From Neptuniibacter victor (GTDB lineage Bacteria > Pseudomonadota > Gammaproteobacteria > Pseudomonadales > Balneatricaceae), in NCBI GenBank assembly GCA_027943745.1, contig AP025763.1, positions 1,240,001 to 1,304,000 of the forward strand: DNA of 64,000 nucleotides, given 5' to 3'. The first letter of the stretch is position 1; each line of letters starts with the position of its first letter. Positions 27,501 through 36,322 of the stretch are shown here, in pieces. The translations under genes and the position numbers were made by a program. The notes under the pieces are model-generated. The model was not told the origin of the DNA. It made no database searches and saw nothing but the letters and a program-made list of their open reading frames with translations.

Positions 27501-28123
27501 CATTAAAACCAGACTCGTCTTCCGAATCGACCCTTGAAGATTTTAGTCGTTTTTTCTCTCCACAAGGCACGTTGGATACGTTTTTCCAAAGTTACCTAAA
27601 GGACTTTGTCGATATCAAAGGACGTCGTTGGGTTGAACGGAAAGTAGATGGTCAAGCGATTGGCTTATCGAAAAGTACATTGGCTCAACTACAACGAGCG
27701 AACAAAATACAAGAACTTTTCTTCCGTAATGGTCAGCTGTCAGTTCCTTTTGTCATGCGTCCGCTTAGCCTAGATGCCACGGTATCAAAATTTGATATGA
27801 CCTTAGGTGAACAGCATATTACCTATCGTCATGGGCCACGCCGACCGATCAATCTGCAGTGGCCTACCTCAGCGAGTGATAGCGTTGCGCTTACCTTAGA
27901 AGGGCAGCACGGTATGCTGTCATCTCGCACAGAAGTTGGGCCTTGGGCATGGTTTCGCGTGTTAAACAGCGCAACGTTAAATAAAACCAACAACCCTGCC
28001 ATTTATCAGGTTACGTTTGACGAGCGCGGACACAAAGCGATGTTTGAATTAAGGGCGCTGAGTGCTGTGAACCCATTTGGCCAAGACCTGCTATCAGGTT
28101 TTTATTGTCCGGAGTCGTTGTAA
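24563..28123 (+). CDS. tssM: TssM (IcmF), inner-membrane T6SS protein
   Basis: This 1186-aa protein has two N-terminal transmembrane helices (about residues 12-32 and 45-62), a cytoplasmic NTPase-like domain with Walker A GPPGSGKTT (about 136-144) and the DTAG motif, and a third helix near 450 (AALAAVLIVGIGCGAWGW). A long periplasmic region ends with the TssJ-binding C-terminus. Walker A is intact, unlike in some TssM proteins. It forms the trans-envelope channel with TssJ and TssL. The stop TAA overlaps the tagF ATG by one base. Confidence 0.96.
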   Translation: MKKIVGFISNKWFLQVLGLICVALLIWFIGPLIAIADSYFLASDFARLLAIVIVVALWGANVARLHWRSKKNNEQLMENLSSNHQVELREEQATAEEQGVISERFDEALEVLNAQGKKGKKGKFALYELPWYIIIGPPGSGKTTALVNSGLHFPLADKMGSESVQGIGGTRHCDWWFADEAVMIDTAGRFTTQDSHESVDRAAWQKFMDLLKFNRPQQPINGAIVAMSMADLMQQSDDERRQCAKTIRRRIEELQENLGIRFPVYFTFTKCDLIPGFSEFFDGYDKEGRSQVWGETFGINAAGNTDLSIEHYPEHFEQLTARLQQQVLERLHHEHDPDKRGLILGFPSQFSGLRDIVSLFLSEAFSASRYSEPALLRGVYYTSGTQVGSPIDRLLGNLVRSFGFGRATMVGGSGKGKSFFIRNLLTQVIIGEAGVAGLDQGLLKRKTWLQRMSALAAVLIVGIGCGAWGWSYLNNTASNTALNEVKSHQVVAPLAGADFRAVLPSLDKLNAVPSVYSVAGFDHRFGLFQGDKVKEGSQAAYRKWLESQFLPVLVARIEELIIANDPRDTSALYELLRVYLMYGGVRTYDAELLKNWAMLDWQADNELTEEELAQLEQHLDILLEEGFSPVAMNDKIITEARKNLSRDPLEKQVYQAVKRELKQSRQNDLVLEDMLGPYGFDVFRSKMGQDLKQFVMPGFFTKKGFYELFLPNSVEISKRYLENNWVMGERYQQANVDLSALQRKVLNLYYSDYIKNWDGLLDDLDVKKPANARDSVRQVSISAGIDSPVRYLLEAVKEQTTLTKYAVAGQAEGSEDLARSVASLNQKAAVQQQRVSKLLRNAKKAGLLDQLGGNLGERVERHYTPYHKLLERRGNSTLFDRLSDDLATLGMYMDSVANSSFSSTGALDAAQSRMAQGGKDPIGKVNSYQHSLPPVMQGWVGDLGTQNWKMMLSGTMDELNQLWKTQVYQECKAFVAGRFPLKPDSSSESTLEDFSRFFSPQGTLDTFFQSYLKDFVDIKGRRWVERKVDGQAIGLSKSTLAQLQRANKIQELFFRNGQLSVPFVMRPLSLDATVSKFDMTLGEQHITYRHGPRRPINLQWPTSASDSVALTLEGQHGMLSSRTEVGPWAWFRVLNSATLNKTNNPAIYQVTFDERGHKAMFELRALSAVNPFGQDLLSGFYCPESL

Positions 28124-28806
28124 TGCGTCAGGGCGCGGGTTTTTATGGCAAAGTCCCTTGCCGGGGAGATTTTGTTAGTAGAGGGCTTCCTCGGGCGTTG
28201 ACGGATGCCTTCGACCGTTGGTTTCAAAAGGGGATGCACCAGTGCCGTCAACAACTGGGTGATGAGTGGAATCAACGTTATGGTGTCGCTCCTATTTGGC
28301 GTTTTTTCATTGCTCCAGGGGTGTTTGATGAACATGCATGGATCGGTGTGTTTATCCCAAGTGTTGATAAAGTTGGTCGTCAGTTCCCTTGCCTCGTTGC
28401 TTTGCCATTGAGTCAAAGAATCGTGACCTACGAGCAAATTCTTGCGCAAGAAGTTGTTTATCAGCGCATTGAAAACCTATTGCTGGATTCACTTGAACTT
28501 GATTTCAATTTTGAACACTTCTGTCATGAAGTTGATGCATTAGCCATTCGTTCGGTTTCACCTCCTACAGCCCTTAAAGCGGTTAAGGATGAGATTCCAT
28601 TGTTACAAAACTTATTTGCAATGCGCTTTCAATATCATCACCTGGATCTCTTGACCGCAGTAGATTATCCCATCTTATGGATGAGCGATGGTACTAAAGG
28701 TGTTGAACCTCAGCTTCTGTTATCGAGCGCGCTTCCTACATCTGATTATTTTAGCCAGTTTATAGTTGGTGATTGTTTAGCTGCTGAGGAGATGATGAAT
28801 GTCTAG
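28123..28806 (+). CDS. tagF: TagF/ImpM, post-translational T6SS repressor
   Basis: The ATG at 28123 overlaps the tssM stop (TAATG), giving 227 aa. An ATG further up is in frame but lies inside tssM. Motifs GFYGKVPCRGDFVSRGLPRALTDAFDRW and WRFFIAPGVFDEHAWIGVFIPSVDKVGRQFPC are the ImpM/TagF signature. In Pseudomonas TagF holds the system off until the PpkA/PppA threonine-phosphorylation switch acts. That kinase-phosphatase pair follows here in the same operon. Confidence 0.93.
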   Translation: MRQGAGFYGKVPCRGDFVSRGLPRALTDAFDRWFQKGMHQCRQQLGDEWNQRYGVAPIWRFFIAPGVFDEHAWIGVFIPSVDKVGRQFPCLVALPLSQRIVTYEQILAQEVVYQRIENLLLDSLELDFNFEHFCHEVDALAIRSVSPPTALKAVKDEIPLLQNLFAMRFQYHHLDLLTAVDYPILWMSDGTKGVEPQLLLSSALPTSDYFSQFIVGDCLAAEEMMNV

Positions 28807-29536
28807 TCAGCTTGCTTGGCGCTCGGCCTCTCGAACAGAAACCGGACATGTTCGAAAACTGAATGAAGATGCGCTTTACGCTTGTGATCAAAAAGCTCAT
28901 TGGGCGGTTGCAGATGGCATGGGGGGACATCATGCAGGCGATGTGGCGAGCCAGTTAGTTGTTCAACGTTTAGATCAGCTGCCAGGTGAAGGACGCTTAT
29001 CAATTCGAGTTGATCTTTTGGAAGATGCGCTGCTTCAGGCGAATGCTGAACTTGTTGAGATGGCAGGTGGTAATGGAAAAGTCATCGGTACAACGGTTGC
29101 CGGTTTGATGTTCGATGACACGCGTTATCTGGTGTATTGGTGTGGTGATAGTCGAGTTTATTTACTTCGAAATGGTTGTTTAAGCCAAGAGACGGTAGAT
29201 CATACGTTAGTGCAAGAGTTGCTAGAGCAGGGACGAATTAATCCGGTCGATGTAGAAAAACATCCAGAGAGAAACGTTATCACTCGTGCTGTGGGTGCCG
29301 CAGGAGAATTGTTTATCGATATGGATCTGCGACCTCTTCAACCAGGGGACCTTTTTCTTATTTGCAGTGATGGTTTAGATAAAGAGATCAATGAGCCGGA
29401 ATTAGTACAACTGCTGAATCAACCTTACAACGATATTGAGCAGTTATTGGATAGTTTAATGTCGGTATGTTTGTCTCGGTCAGCGAAAGATAACATCACG
29501 TTATCACTAATTAGTGTTGAGCAGACCGAATGTTAG
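28799..29536 (+). CDS. pppA: PP2C-type Ser/Thr phosphatase (PppA-like)
   Basis: This 245-aa protein shows the metal-binding PP2C motifs: VRKLNEDAL, VADGMGGHHAGD, CGDSRVYLLRNG, and ICSDGLDKE with DNITLSL at the end. It removes phosphate added by the T6SS kinase, resetting the threonine-phosphorylation pathway. The start overlaps tagF by 8 nt and is preceded by GAGGAG. Length matches PppA/Stp1. Confidence 0.94.
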   Translation: MSSQLAWRSASRTETGHVRKLNEDALYACDQKAHWAVADGMGGHHAGDVASQLVVQRLDQLPGEGRLSIRVDLLEDALLQANAELVEMAGGNGKVIGTTVAGLMFDDTRYLVYWCGDSRVYLLRNGCLSQETVDHTLVQELLEQGRINPVDVEKHPERNVITRAVGAAGELFIDMDLRPLQPGDLFLICSDGLDKEINEPELVQLLNQPYNDIEQLLDSLMSVCLSRSAKDNITLSLISVEQTEC

Positions 29537-29559
29537 GGATGAGGCTTTAGGAAGAAGTA

Positions 29560-32500
29560 ATGGATTTATTTAAAGCCGAGCTCCAACGTTTTATTCGTGG
29601 AGAGAGTAGCCGTGATGAGCTTGAACGCGCAATAGTAGAAACATTGCGCGAGTCGCCCGATTTAGCAGAGCGTATTAAAGCCGGGTTAGTAAAACTATCA
29701 GCAGCAGGTCATCTCGAGTCAGAGGTGGCTGCTGAAATTTCTGAGTTTGCCAATCAGGTTATCGTAGAACAGCAGATTGCTGAAGAAGATCAGACACAGA
29801 TTGTCGATAGTGATCAGACACAATTTGCTTCGCCAGTATCGGATGGCGATCAAACCGTTATTCATGCGAGTGATGATCAAACACAAGTGGCTAGTCGGCC
29901 AGAGAATACAGGCATTAGCAACGCCGATGAGCGCGCAAATTACACCACACCGACCTCACGGACTTCAAAAACAAGTAATACTAGTACAACCTCTAAATGG
30001 GCTAAACCTTTTGATGAAAATAGCTCGTCTGACCTAACGCTCTCAGTAGGATCTATTGTCAAAGATCGCTTTCATCTGATCGAGTTCATTGGTTGTGGGG
30101 GAATGGGTGATGTCTTTAAGGCCGAAGACCAGCGTCGAGTTGATGCCCAGGATGTTGATACGCTATTAGCAATAAAAGTACTTAATAATAACTTTAGAGA
30201 CCATCCCGATTCGCTTAGATCATTGCAGCGAGAGGCGCGAAAAACACAAAACCTAGCCCATCCAAATATCGTTAATGTGTTTGATTTTGACCGCGATCAG
30301 CATCATGTTTTTATGACAATGGAACTGATGCGTGGTGAGCCACTGAATAAAGTGATCAAAGCGAATCCGAGAGGTTTAGCACATAGTACGGTATATCAGT
30401 ATGTTGCGGAGATGGGCGCAGCATTAAGTTATGCACACCGTAGCGCTGTTATACATTCTGACTTTAAACCGAGTAATATTTTTCTCGATCAAAACACGAT
30501 TAAAGTATTTGATTTTGGGATAGCGCGTGCGGCGAAAGAGGGGCAGGTCGATAATTTTGATGCTGGGGATCTAGGCGCCTTAACGCCTACGTATGCTTCA
30601 CCTGAAATGCTAGAAGGGGAGCAGCAAGCAGACCCTAGAGACGATATTTACGCGCTTGCTTGCATTACGTATGAACTTCTTAGTGGTAAGCATCCCTTTA
30701 TTGAAAATGGAAAAAAAGTACCTGCTGATCAAGCTCGCAATAAAGGACTAGAACCTCCCCTTATTAAAGGAATCAAACGCAAGCAGTGGAAAGCGTTAAA
30801 GCAAGGGTTGTGCTTTGATCCGTTAAAACGCACCGCGAGTGTTCAGCAGTTTTTGACTGACTTCTTGCCAGAACAGCAGTCGTCTGGATTTGTTAATAAA
30901 TGGTATATGTGGCCCGTTGCTGCAACCGTACTTTCCGCGCTAGCTTACCTACCCGCCAAAAGTTATTGGGAAGAAAAGCAACTTGACGATCTTGCTAATA
31001 ATCTGAAAAACGGCACGGATGATGAGATCTTAGCGTTACTTGTTCATCTGGAGGGATTGCCTGTTGAAGAGCAATTAAGCTATTTCAACGATGCCCGTGT
31101 GAAACGTTCATTGACACAATTCTTTATTGGTCGAATGGATGATCAGATTAATGATGATGAGTTTGCTGATGCTGAGCGCTCTGCAATGAGGGCGTTAAAA
31201 ATTTATGAAGACTCGCGTCGTTTATCAGACCAACGGGAGTTAGTTAGTAAGCGAAAAGCGGCTCGCTTGAATGAATTAAATATTGAGCTAAATCGTTACT
31301 TAAATACAGACCTGAGTGTCTTTATGGGTCTAGTTGATAAATTTCCAACACTGTTTGCCTCTATTAGCCGTGTAGACCCTAAACACCCGATGCTGAAAGA
31401 CCAGCGGGTGCCTGCACGTATGGCAGAAGTGCTGGAATGGCTGATTGAGCAGAAGGATTTTAGCAAAGGGGAGCAGGTGAGTAGTATTGCCAAGCGTATG
31501 TTTCCAGCTGACGCTTCTATTCTCGTTGCGACTGAACAATTAACGCAGCAGCAATATCGTTTTGAACAAGCGACCAAAATTAGTGAGCTTGAAAAACAGA
31601 TAGCAGCGTTTCCTACAGAGATCTCTTTACCTGTATTAGATGGCTATATAGAAACGATAGATGCCCTCAATAGACTTGCTCCTAATAGTGTTGCTCTTAC
31701 TCGTTTTAAAACTAAAGCTTCTTTAGTGATTTCAAACGCACTGGAAGCCCAGTTTAAGCAGGGTGATTGGTTCGCGGCTGAACAGCAGTTTACAAAATAT
31801 CAAGGCCTCTTATCGGATGAATTATCCAACCAGCTGGAGAAACAGCTTAATACCGGGAAAGCTAGGTATCAGGCTTCGCTAGCAAAGCAAAAGCAGACGA
31901 TCGTTAATTTAATTGAGAAAGGCGATCTGAATAAGGCGGAAAAACAGCTAAGTACTTTTGACGCGCCAGCAGAAGTTAAAGGGGTAATAGAAGAGAGATT
32001 AGGAAGAGCTTGGTTAACACAAGCTCGATTGGCGAGAACTAAATTGGCCTGGGATGAGGCCATATCGTTAGTGGAACGGGCTAGGTTGGTATCTAGTGAT
32101 AGAGCGTTTGTTACGCTATTAGATGAAGAGTTAGTGTTGATTAAAGCGAGCCAAATGGCGACGGGGCCAGAGCAGCAAGCGCAGATAGCCGCGCAGCGTA
32201 AAACCGAAATTACTCAGTATCAAAAAGAGCTAAATAGTTTATTGAGACGTACCGCAGATCAAGCGTTACTCGATGATGTCCAAACGGTACTCGATAAAGT
32301 TGAGCAACTACAACCTGATCATCCGTTGCTGTCAGATATACCTACCCGATTATCATCTCGTTACCTGAGTCAGGCAGACACCTTAGTTCAAAACAAAGAA
32401 CTAGAGAGCGCTGAAGCACTTCTACAAGATTATAACGATACTTTTCCTGGTAACGTTAAGGTTGATCAACGGATTAATGAGTTACAGGTCGAACTGACTG

Positions 32501-34134
32501 AATTGAAGACGAGCGCGCGTTACCAGCAAATTAAATCGGAGATAGATCAACAGTTAAAGCGTATTTCTAAAGATCCAAATTGGGAGAGTGAGCTTCGTAA
32601 ACGAATTAAACAATTGAAAGCGTTAGATGCATCAGATGCACAGCTAGCTGCGCTGAATACGATGGTGGCATTAAATATTTCGAATACTGCGAATCAGTAT
32701 ACCGATGAAAAGCGTTTTGATGATGCGTTGGAATTACTCAAAAGAGCAACGGCATATGACGCAAATCTTGGTACGCTTGCTGGTCAGGAACAGCATATTA
32801 AAAAGGCTCAAGCGGCCTGGGAAGCGGAAAAGGAGCAGCTTAAGCGACAAGCTCAAGTTGAAGGTTTAAAGCAGACGTTATTGACCCAATTAAAAGCCAA
32901 TGATATCAAGCGCGCTGAAGAAAGCTTAAAACAATTAACGGCACGGCTTGGCAGCGATGACCCTTATATTCAGAGCGAAGCGCATCCAGCGTTTGTCGAA
33001 ACCTATCTTCGCTTGGCTGAACAGCTTGCCCGTCAGTCTAGATTAACGAAAGCTGCAAAATTATTGGAAGGTGCAAAAAAGTATTCGCTTGATGTTACCG
33101 TTATAGACGAGAAAATAGCGGGTTATCAGCGTGATGCTAAGCTTTGGCGAATTGGTCAGTCTATTCGCAGTGTCACCTTGGAATCGTTTATCTCAGCTCA
33201 TCAGATGCTTACTGAGATCGAATCTGAACTAGTGCCCGAACGTGCGGCAAAATTACATAAAGATCTATCTAATGCTGTCTTAAAACGTTATGAAGTGCTT
33301 AAAGGAAGTCGGCCCGCTGCTGCCCAGGCGCTTATACTGAAGGCGAAATCCTTATATCCCGACCATCAAACTATTCAAGCAATAAAATTATCTACAGTGG
33401 CTGTTGCTAATCCGCCGGTACAGGCTCCCTCAGCTCCCGTAGAGAGCGTTAAAGCTGATGAGCCAACGGTCATTCCTCAGAATGTAAAACCGAAGGTAGA
33501 GGTTCCTAAAGTTACGGCAACAGGAAAAGCATGCAGTGCTGGTTTAGCGGGCTTAGGGCGCAATGTTAAAGCAGTGTGCTACGACATGGTTTCTGGACAA
33601 ACCAAAGCACCTTATATGATTGTCATTCCTTCAGGAAAGGGGGCTCCGTTTGCTATTTCGAAGTTTGAAATAAGTATTGCTGACTATAATGCGTTTTGTA
33701 AGCAAACCGGCTGTAAAACCCGAGCAGGGAATGGCCGCGCTCCTTTAACAGGTGTTAGTCAGGCGCAAGCGGTTTCGTATGCGAAATGGTTAACGCAAGT
33801 AACAGGGCATCAGTATCGTTTACCTAAATATCAGCAGTGGAAACACGCGGCGTTGTCAGGGAATAAGCGCCAACCCAATAATTTTAACTGTCGTTTGATG
33901 CAAGGCGAAACAATATTAAAAGGTCATGGCCCTATCTCTGTGCGCAGTGGCGAGGCGAACAATTGGGGAATGATTAACTACTTAGGCAATGTTCAAGAGT
34001 GGGTGATTAAAGGTGGTGTTGCTATGGCTGCGGGAGGTCATTATGCCGATAAAATGTCCTCATGTTCAGTTGATTTAGTGCGTAATTCCGGGGCAAACGC
34101 TAAAACAGGTTTCCGACTGGTGAGACAGCTTTAG
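29560..34134 (+). CDS. ppkA: PpkA-like Ser/Thr kinase with TPR-like periplasmic region and C-terminal FGE-like domain
   Basis: This 1524-aa protein has several parts. Residues 1-160 are an acidic N-terminus with repeated DQTQ motifs. The kinase domain is about 163-440: glycine loop GCGGMGDVF near 178, lysine 206 in LAIKVL, catalytic loop HSDFKPSN with Asp 301 (HSD rather than the usual HRD), DFG at 318. One transmembrane helix is near 450-470. A long helical region with coiled-coil and TPR-like repeats spans about 470-1310, followed by an FGE-sulfatase-like domain at about 1345-1524 (ISKFEISIADYNAFCKQTG, YRLPKYQQWKHAALSG, GNVQEWV, GFRLVRQL). PpkA of Pseudomonas phosphorylates Fha to activate firing; no Fha is in this window. 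The serine in HSD is unusual but the catalytic Asp is kept. Confidence 0.92.
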   Translation: MDLFKAELQRFIRGESSRDELERAIVETLRESPDLAERIKAGLVKLSAAGHLESEVAAEISEFANQVIVEQQIAEEDQTQIVDSDQTQFASPVSDGDQTVIHASDDQTQVASRPENTGISNADERANYTTPTSRTSKTSNTSTTSKWAKPFDENSSSDLTLSVGSIVKDRFHLIEFIGCGGMGDVFKAEDQRRVDAQDVDTLLAIKVLNNNFRDHPDSLRSLQREARKTQNLAHPNIVNVFDFDRDQHHVFMTMELMRGEPLNKVIKANPRGLAHSTVYQYVAEMGAALSYAHRSAVIHSDFKPSNIFLDQNTIKVFDFGIARAAKEGQVDNFDAGDLGALTPTYASPEMLEGEQQADPRDDIYALACITYELLSGKHPFIENGKKVPADQARNKGLEPPLIKGIKRKQWKALKQGLCFDPLKRTASVQQFLTDFLPEQQSSGFVNKWYMWPVAATVLSALAYLPAKSYWEEKQLDDLANNLKNGTDDEILALLVHLEGLPVEEQLSYFNDARVKRSLTQFFIGRMDDQINDDEFADAERSAMRALKIYEDSRRLSDQRELVSKRKAARLNELNIELNRYLNTDLSVFMGLVDKFPTLFASISRVDPKHPMLKDQRVPARMAEVLEWLIEQKDFSKGEQVSSIAKRMFPADASILVATEQLTQQQYRFEQATKISELEKQIAAFPTEISLPVLDGYIETIDALNRLAPNSVALTRFKTKASLVISNALEAQFKQGDWFAAEQQFTKYQGLLSDELSNQLEKQLNTGKARYQASLAKQKQTIVNLIEKGDLNKAEKQLSTFDAPAEVKGVIEERLGRAWLTQARLARTKLAWDEAISLVERARLVSSDRAFVTLLDEELVLIKASQMATGPEQQAQIAAQRKTEITQYQKELNSLLRRTADQALLDDVQTVLDKVEQLQPDHPLLSDIPTRLSSRYLSQADTLVQNKELESAEALLQDYNDTFPGNVKVDQRINELQVELTELKTSARYQQIKSEIDQQLKRISKDPNWESELRKRIKQLKALDASDAQLAALNTMVALNISNTANQYTDEKRFDDALELLKRATAYDANLGTLAGQEQHIKKAQAAWEAEKEQLKRQAQVEGLKQTLLTQLKANDIKRAEESLKQLTARLGSDDPYIQSEAHPAFVETYLRLAEQLARQSRLTKAAKLLEGAKKYSLDVTVIDEKIAGYQRDAKLWRIGQSIRSVTLESFISAHQMLTEIESELVPERAAKLHKDLSNAVLKRYEVLKGSRPAAAQALILKAKSLYPDHQTIQAIKLSTVAVANPPVQAPSAPVESVKADEPTVIPQNVKPKVEVPKVTATGKACSAGLAGLGRNVKAVCYDMVSGQTKAPYMIVIPSGKGAPFAISKFEISIADYNAFCKQTGCKTRAGNGRAPLTGVSQAQAVSYAKWLTQVTGHQYRLPKYQQWKHAALSGNKRQPNNFNCRLMQGETILKGHGPISVRSGEANNWGMINYLGNVQEWVIKGGVAMAAGGHYADKMSSCSVDLVRNSGANAKTGFRLVRQL

Positions 34135-34138
34135 GTAG

Positions 34139-34861
34139 ATGGGGATAGCAAGGATGAGTATTACGTTATTAACATTAAGCCGCCAGTACGCGGCGGGCAA
34201 AATATCGAAAAGCCACTACCGTGCACATCGCCATGCGCTGATTGAAGAGCAGGTTTTTCAAGTTGAGGAGCGAACGGTTCCTGGCTTTTCCAAAGAGCAT
34301 ACATTGATGACCGAGGCCAGCGATATTGATGGTGGTCTTTTTGCAGACAATACGGCCGAATTTACTCAACCTCTACCGCACAGTGAGAGACCTTTTGAGG
34401 TGGCTATGCCGGTAAAAGCACCGGCATCTGAGGGGACTACTATCAATATGCAGCGTAGGATGAGTCAGCTTTCCTCATCCGCTGATGAGCCAAAGAGTGA
34501 GTCTTTTGTACAGGCATATCGGATGCTTATTGCGGCTAGTGCTATCGGGTTAATCGTGCTGTGCGCGGGGTTGAGTGTGTTTTTGATACCCTCAGAAGAG
34601 CCTGTAGCAATTAGTATGGAAGACCCAATTATTTTGAATACTCAACTATTGCTAGATAACCCTGATTGGCAAGTCATCGAAATCAGTGAGTATCGAGAAA
34701 TGGTAAAGCGACAATCACACAACATCTATCCCGAGCAACGCAGTTTATTAAGCTCGATTAACTTGTATCTCTCGGTGCCTTTGGATGCAAGTAATGAATT
34801 ATTGGATATTGAAGTGCGCCATCTGCAAGCGGATCTTGAGATGCTAAGCCGTCGTAAATAG
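34139..34861 (+). CDS. Single-pass membrane protein of unknown function in the T6SS operon
   Basis: A 240-aa product; a start at 34154 (MSITLLTLSRQYA) is equally plausible because neither start has a well-spaced SD. The N-terminal 40 residues are basic and helical (QYAAGKISKSHYRAHRHALIEE), followed by an acidic linker. A transmembrane helix (MLIAASAIGLIVLCAGLSVFLI, about 129-150) precedes a periplasmic tail of about 90 residues. The stop of ppkA lies 4 nt upstream. It probably acts with the kinase or membrane complex; I recognise no family. Confidence 0.7.
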   Translation: MGIARMSITLLTLSRQYAAGKISKSHYRAHRHALIEEQVFQVEERTVPGFSKEHTLMTEASDIDGGLFADNTAEFTQPLPHSERPFEVAMPVKAPASEGTTINMQRRMSQLSSSADEPKSESFVQAYRMLIAASAIGLIVLCAGLSVFLIPSEEPVAISMEDPIILNTQLLLDNPDWQVIEISEYREMVKRQSHNIYPEQRSLLSSINLYLSVPLDASNELLDIEVRHLQADLEMLSRRK

Positions 34862-34893
34862 GTTGTTTAATTATTGAGAACTAGGAGGGTGTT

Positions 34894-35181
34894 ATGCCAA
34901 GCGCAGCAAGAGTAGGTGATATTGGTTCTGGCCACGGCTGTTTTCCACCAACACCGATTACCGCAGGGAGCGGAAATGTAATGACAAATGGCCTACCTGC
35001 GGCCCGTGTGGGTGATCCTCTCGCCGCACATGGTTGTGGTAACTGCCCACCGCATGGGCGCTCAATCGCGGCAGGCTCAAGTAGTGTGTTTATTAATGGC
35101 AAGCCCGCCGCAAGAATTGGGGACGGTATAGATTGTGGCGGTTCGGTGGCCGTTGGATCAGGTGATGTGATTATTGGGTAA
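34894..35181 (+). CDS. PAAR-domain spike-tip protein
   Basis: This 95-aa protein has three PAAR-type repeats (AARVGDIGSGHGC, AARVGDPLAAHGCGNC, AARIGDGIDCGG) and the histidines and cysteines that bind zinc. PAAR proteins sharpen the VgrG trimer and can carry toxin extensions; this one has none. AGGAGG precedes the ATG. It is a stand-alone tip that could serve either VgrG in the window. Confidence 0.95.
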   Translation: MPSAARVGDIGSGHGCFPPTPITAGSGNVMTNGLPAARVGDPLAAHGCGNCPPHGRSIAAGSSSVFINGKPAARIGDGIDCGGSVAVGSGDVIIG

Positions 35182-35326
35182 ATGGATTGCTATGAGTGAT
35201 TTACATAGTTGTTCTTAATTATCTGTAGCTGCTCATCAGGATAGTGATTACGTCCGGCAGCAGATTGGTGAACGGAAATACAGTTTTATCATTGTAATAA
35301 CGCCAAAAACAAAAGAAGGAATTGTT

Positions 35327-36100
35327 ATGCGTAATACAGGTTCAACCCACCAGGGGGTAGGCATAAGTGCAATTGTTGATAACACGAAGAAGGAAATATC
35401 GCGTATAGAACAATATCGCGACAAGGTGGTGACCTCTACTGCTAGAAATATAGCTTTTGGAGGGTTAATTCTCGGTGGCTTTTTCATAATTGGAATGTTT
35501 GCTTTACAGATTATTTCTGGCGTTCTTGCTCTAGGTGTAACGGTAATTGCAGTGGTTGCAGGAGTTTTTGGTATTCGTTATCTGAAAGCTATGGACCCGG
35601 TTTTTAAGCAAAAGCTTAAAAACCATCAGGTTGCTCAGCAGATGTCAGAAGCACGTAGAAATGCTGTAGCGCAGCTAGATAATCAGGTGATTCTTAATTC
35701 ACAGCGCTTAGAAATAGCGCGAAATGCTCGGAATAAAATGGGAGCATCTTTAGAGAGTTTACGCTCGCAGATTGATCCAGCCAACGAAGGAAAACCAAAT
35801 TTTCAACGCAAAGTAGAGCTCCTTGAAAAGGTTGAGAATGCTTATCAGCGTGTTTGTAAAAACCTTGAGACAGCGGCCCATGCTAATAAGAATTTTGAAG
35901 CAAAAGTTGTCGAATATAAACAGATGGAACGTTTTGCAGTAGAAGCAAGTAAAGCTATGTCATTTCTGAAAACAACTGGTGATAGTGAGATACAAAAAAT
36001 GCTTAGTTTAGAAGCGTTTACCGAAATTGAGACAAACTTTAATACTGCTATTATCGAAATTGAAAATAGCGTTAATGATATGGATGTTGATATGGCTTAA
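35327..36100 (+). CDS. Membrane protein with long cytoplasmic coiled coil, unknown function
   Basis: This 257-aa protein has two close hydrophobic helices (about 46-66 and 68-86: GGLILGGFFIIGMFALQIISG, then VLALGVTVIAVVAGVFGI). They are followed by a charged, coiled-coil-like helix to the end (RRNAVAQLDNQVILNSQRLEIARNARNKM...). SD AAGAAGGA precedes the ATG. It shares an orientation and probably an mRNA with the next two genes. It has some likeness to PspA-type scaffold architecture but no signature I can claim. Confidence 0.65.
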   Translation: MRNTGSTHQGVGISAIVDNTKKEISRIEQYRDKVVTSTARNIAFGGLILGGFFIIGMFALQIISGVLALGVTVIAVVAGVFGIRYLKAMDPVFKQKLKNHQVAQQMSEARRNAVAQLDNQVILNSQRLEIARNARNKMGASLESLRSQIDPANEGKPNFQRKVELLEKVENAYQRVCKNLETAAHANKNFEAKVVEYKQMERFAVEASKAMSFLKTTGDSEIQKMLSLEAFTEIETNFNTAIIEIENSVNDMDVDMA

Positions 36101-36129
36101 GCCATTGCTAATCGCAGATAGGTTCCGAA

Positions 36130-36300
36130 ATGCAAAACGAAAATAAGCCTGAAATTAAGAAAATTACGCGAGTGATGCAAATTATTGCTGCTTTAATGTT
36201 GCTTTTAGTTGTCGTTGCAGGCGTTCTCTCCTTTTTAGATGGCGATACTGCTCAGGCAAATCATGCTCCAGTGCAAGTTGAACAAAATCCTTTCCAGTAA
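36130..36300 (+). CDS. Small single-pass membrane protein (56 aa)
   Basis: An ATG at 36130 opens a 56-codon frame with a basic N-terminus (MQNENKPEIKKITRVMQ), one strong transmembrane helix (IIAALMLLLVVVAGVLSFL) and a short polar tail. It fills the gap between the coiled-coil protein and the binding protein (29 nt and 22 nt away), which supports it being a real gene. Function unknown. Confidence 0.55.
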   Translation: MQNENKPEIKKITRVMQIIAALMLLLVVVAGVLSFLDGDTAQANHAPVQVEQNPFQ

Positions 36301-36322
36301 CAGATTAAATTCAAGGACAGAT

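Noticed and set aside
28102-28449. Minus-strand frame of 115 codons
   Set aside because: It lies opposite the well-supported tagF gene and has no family-like sequence.
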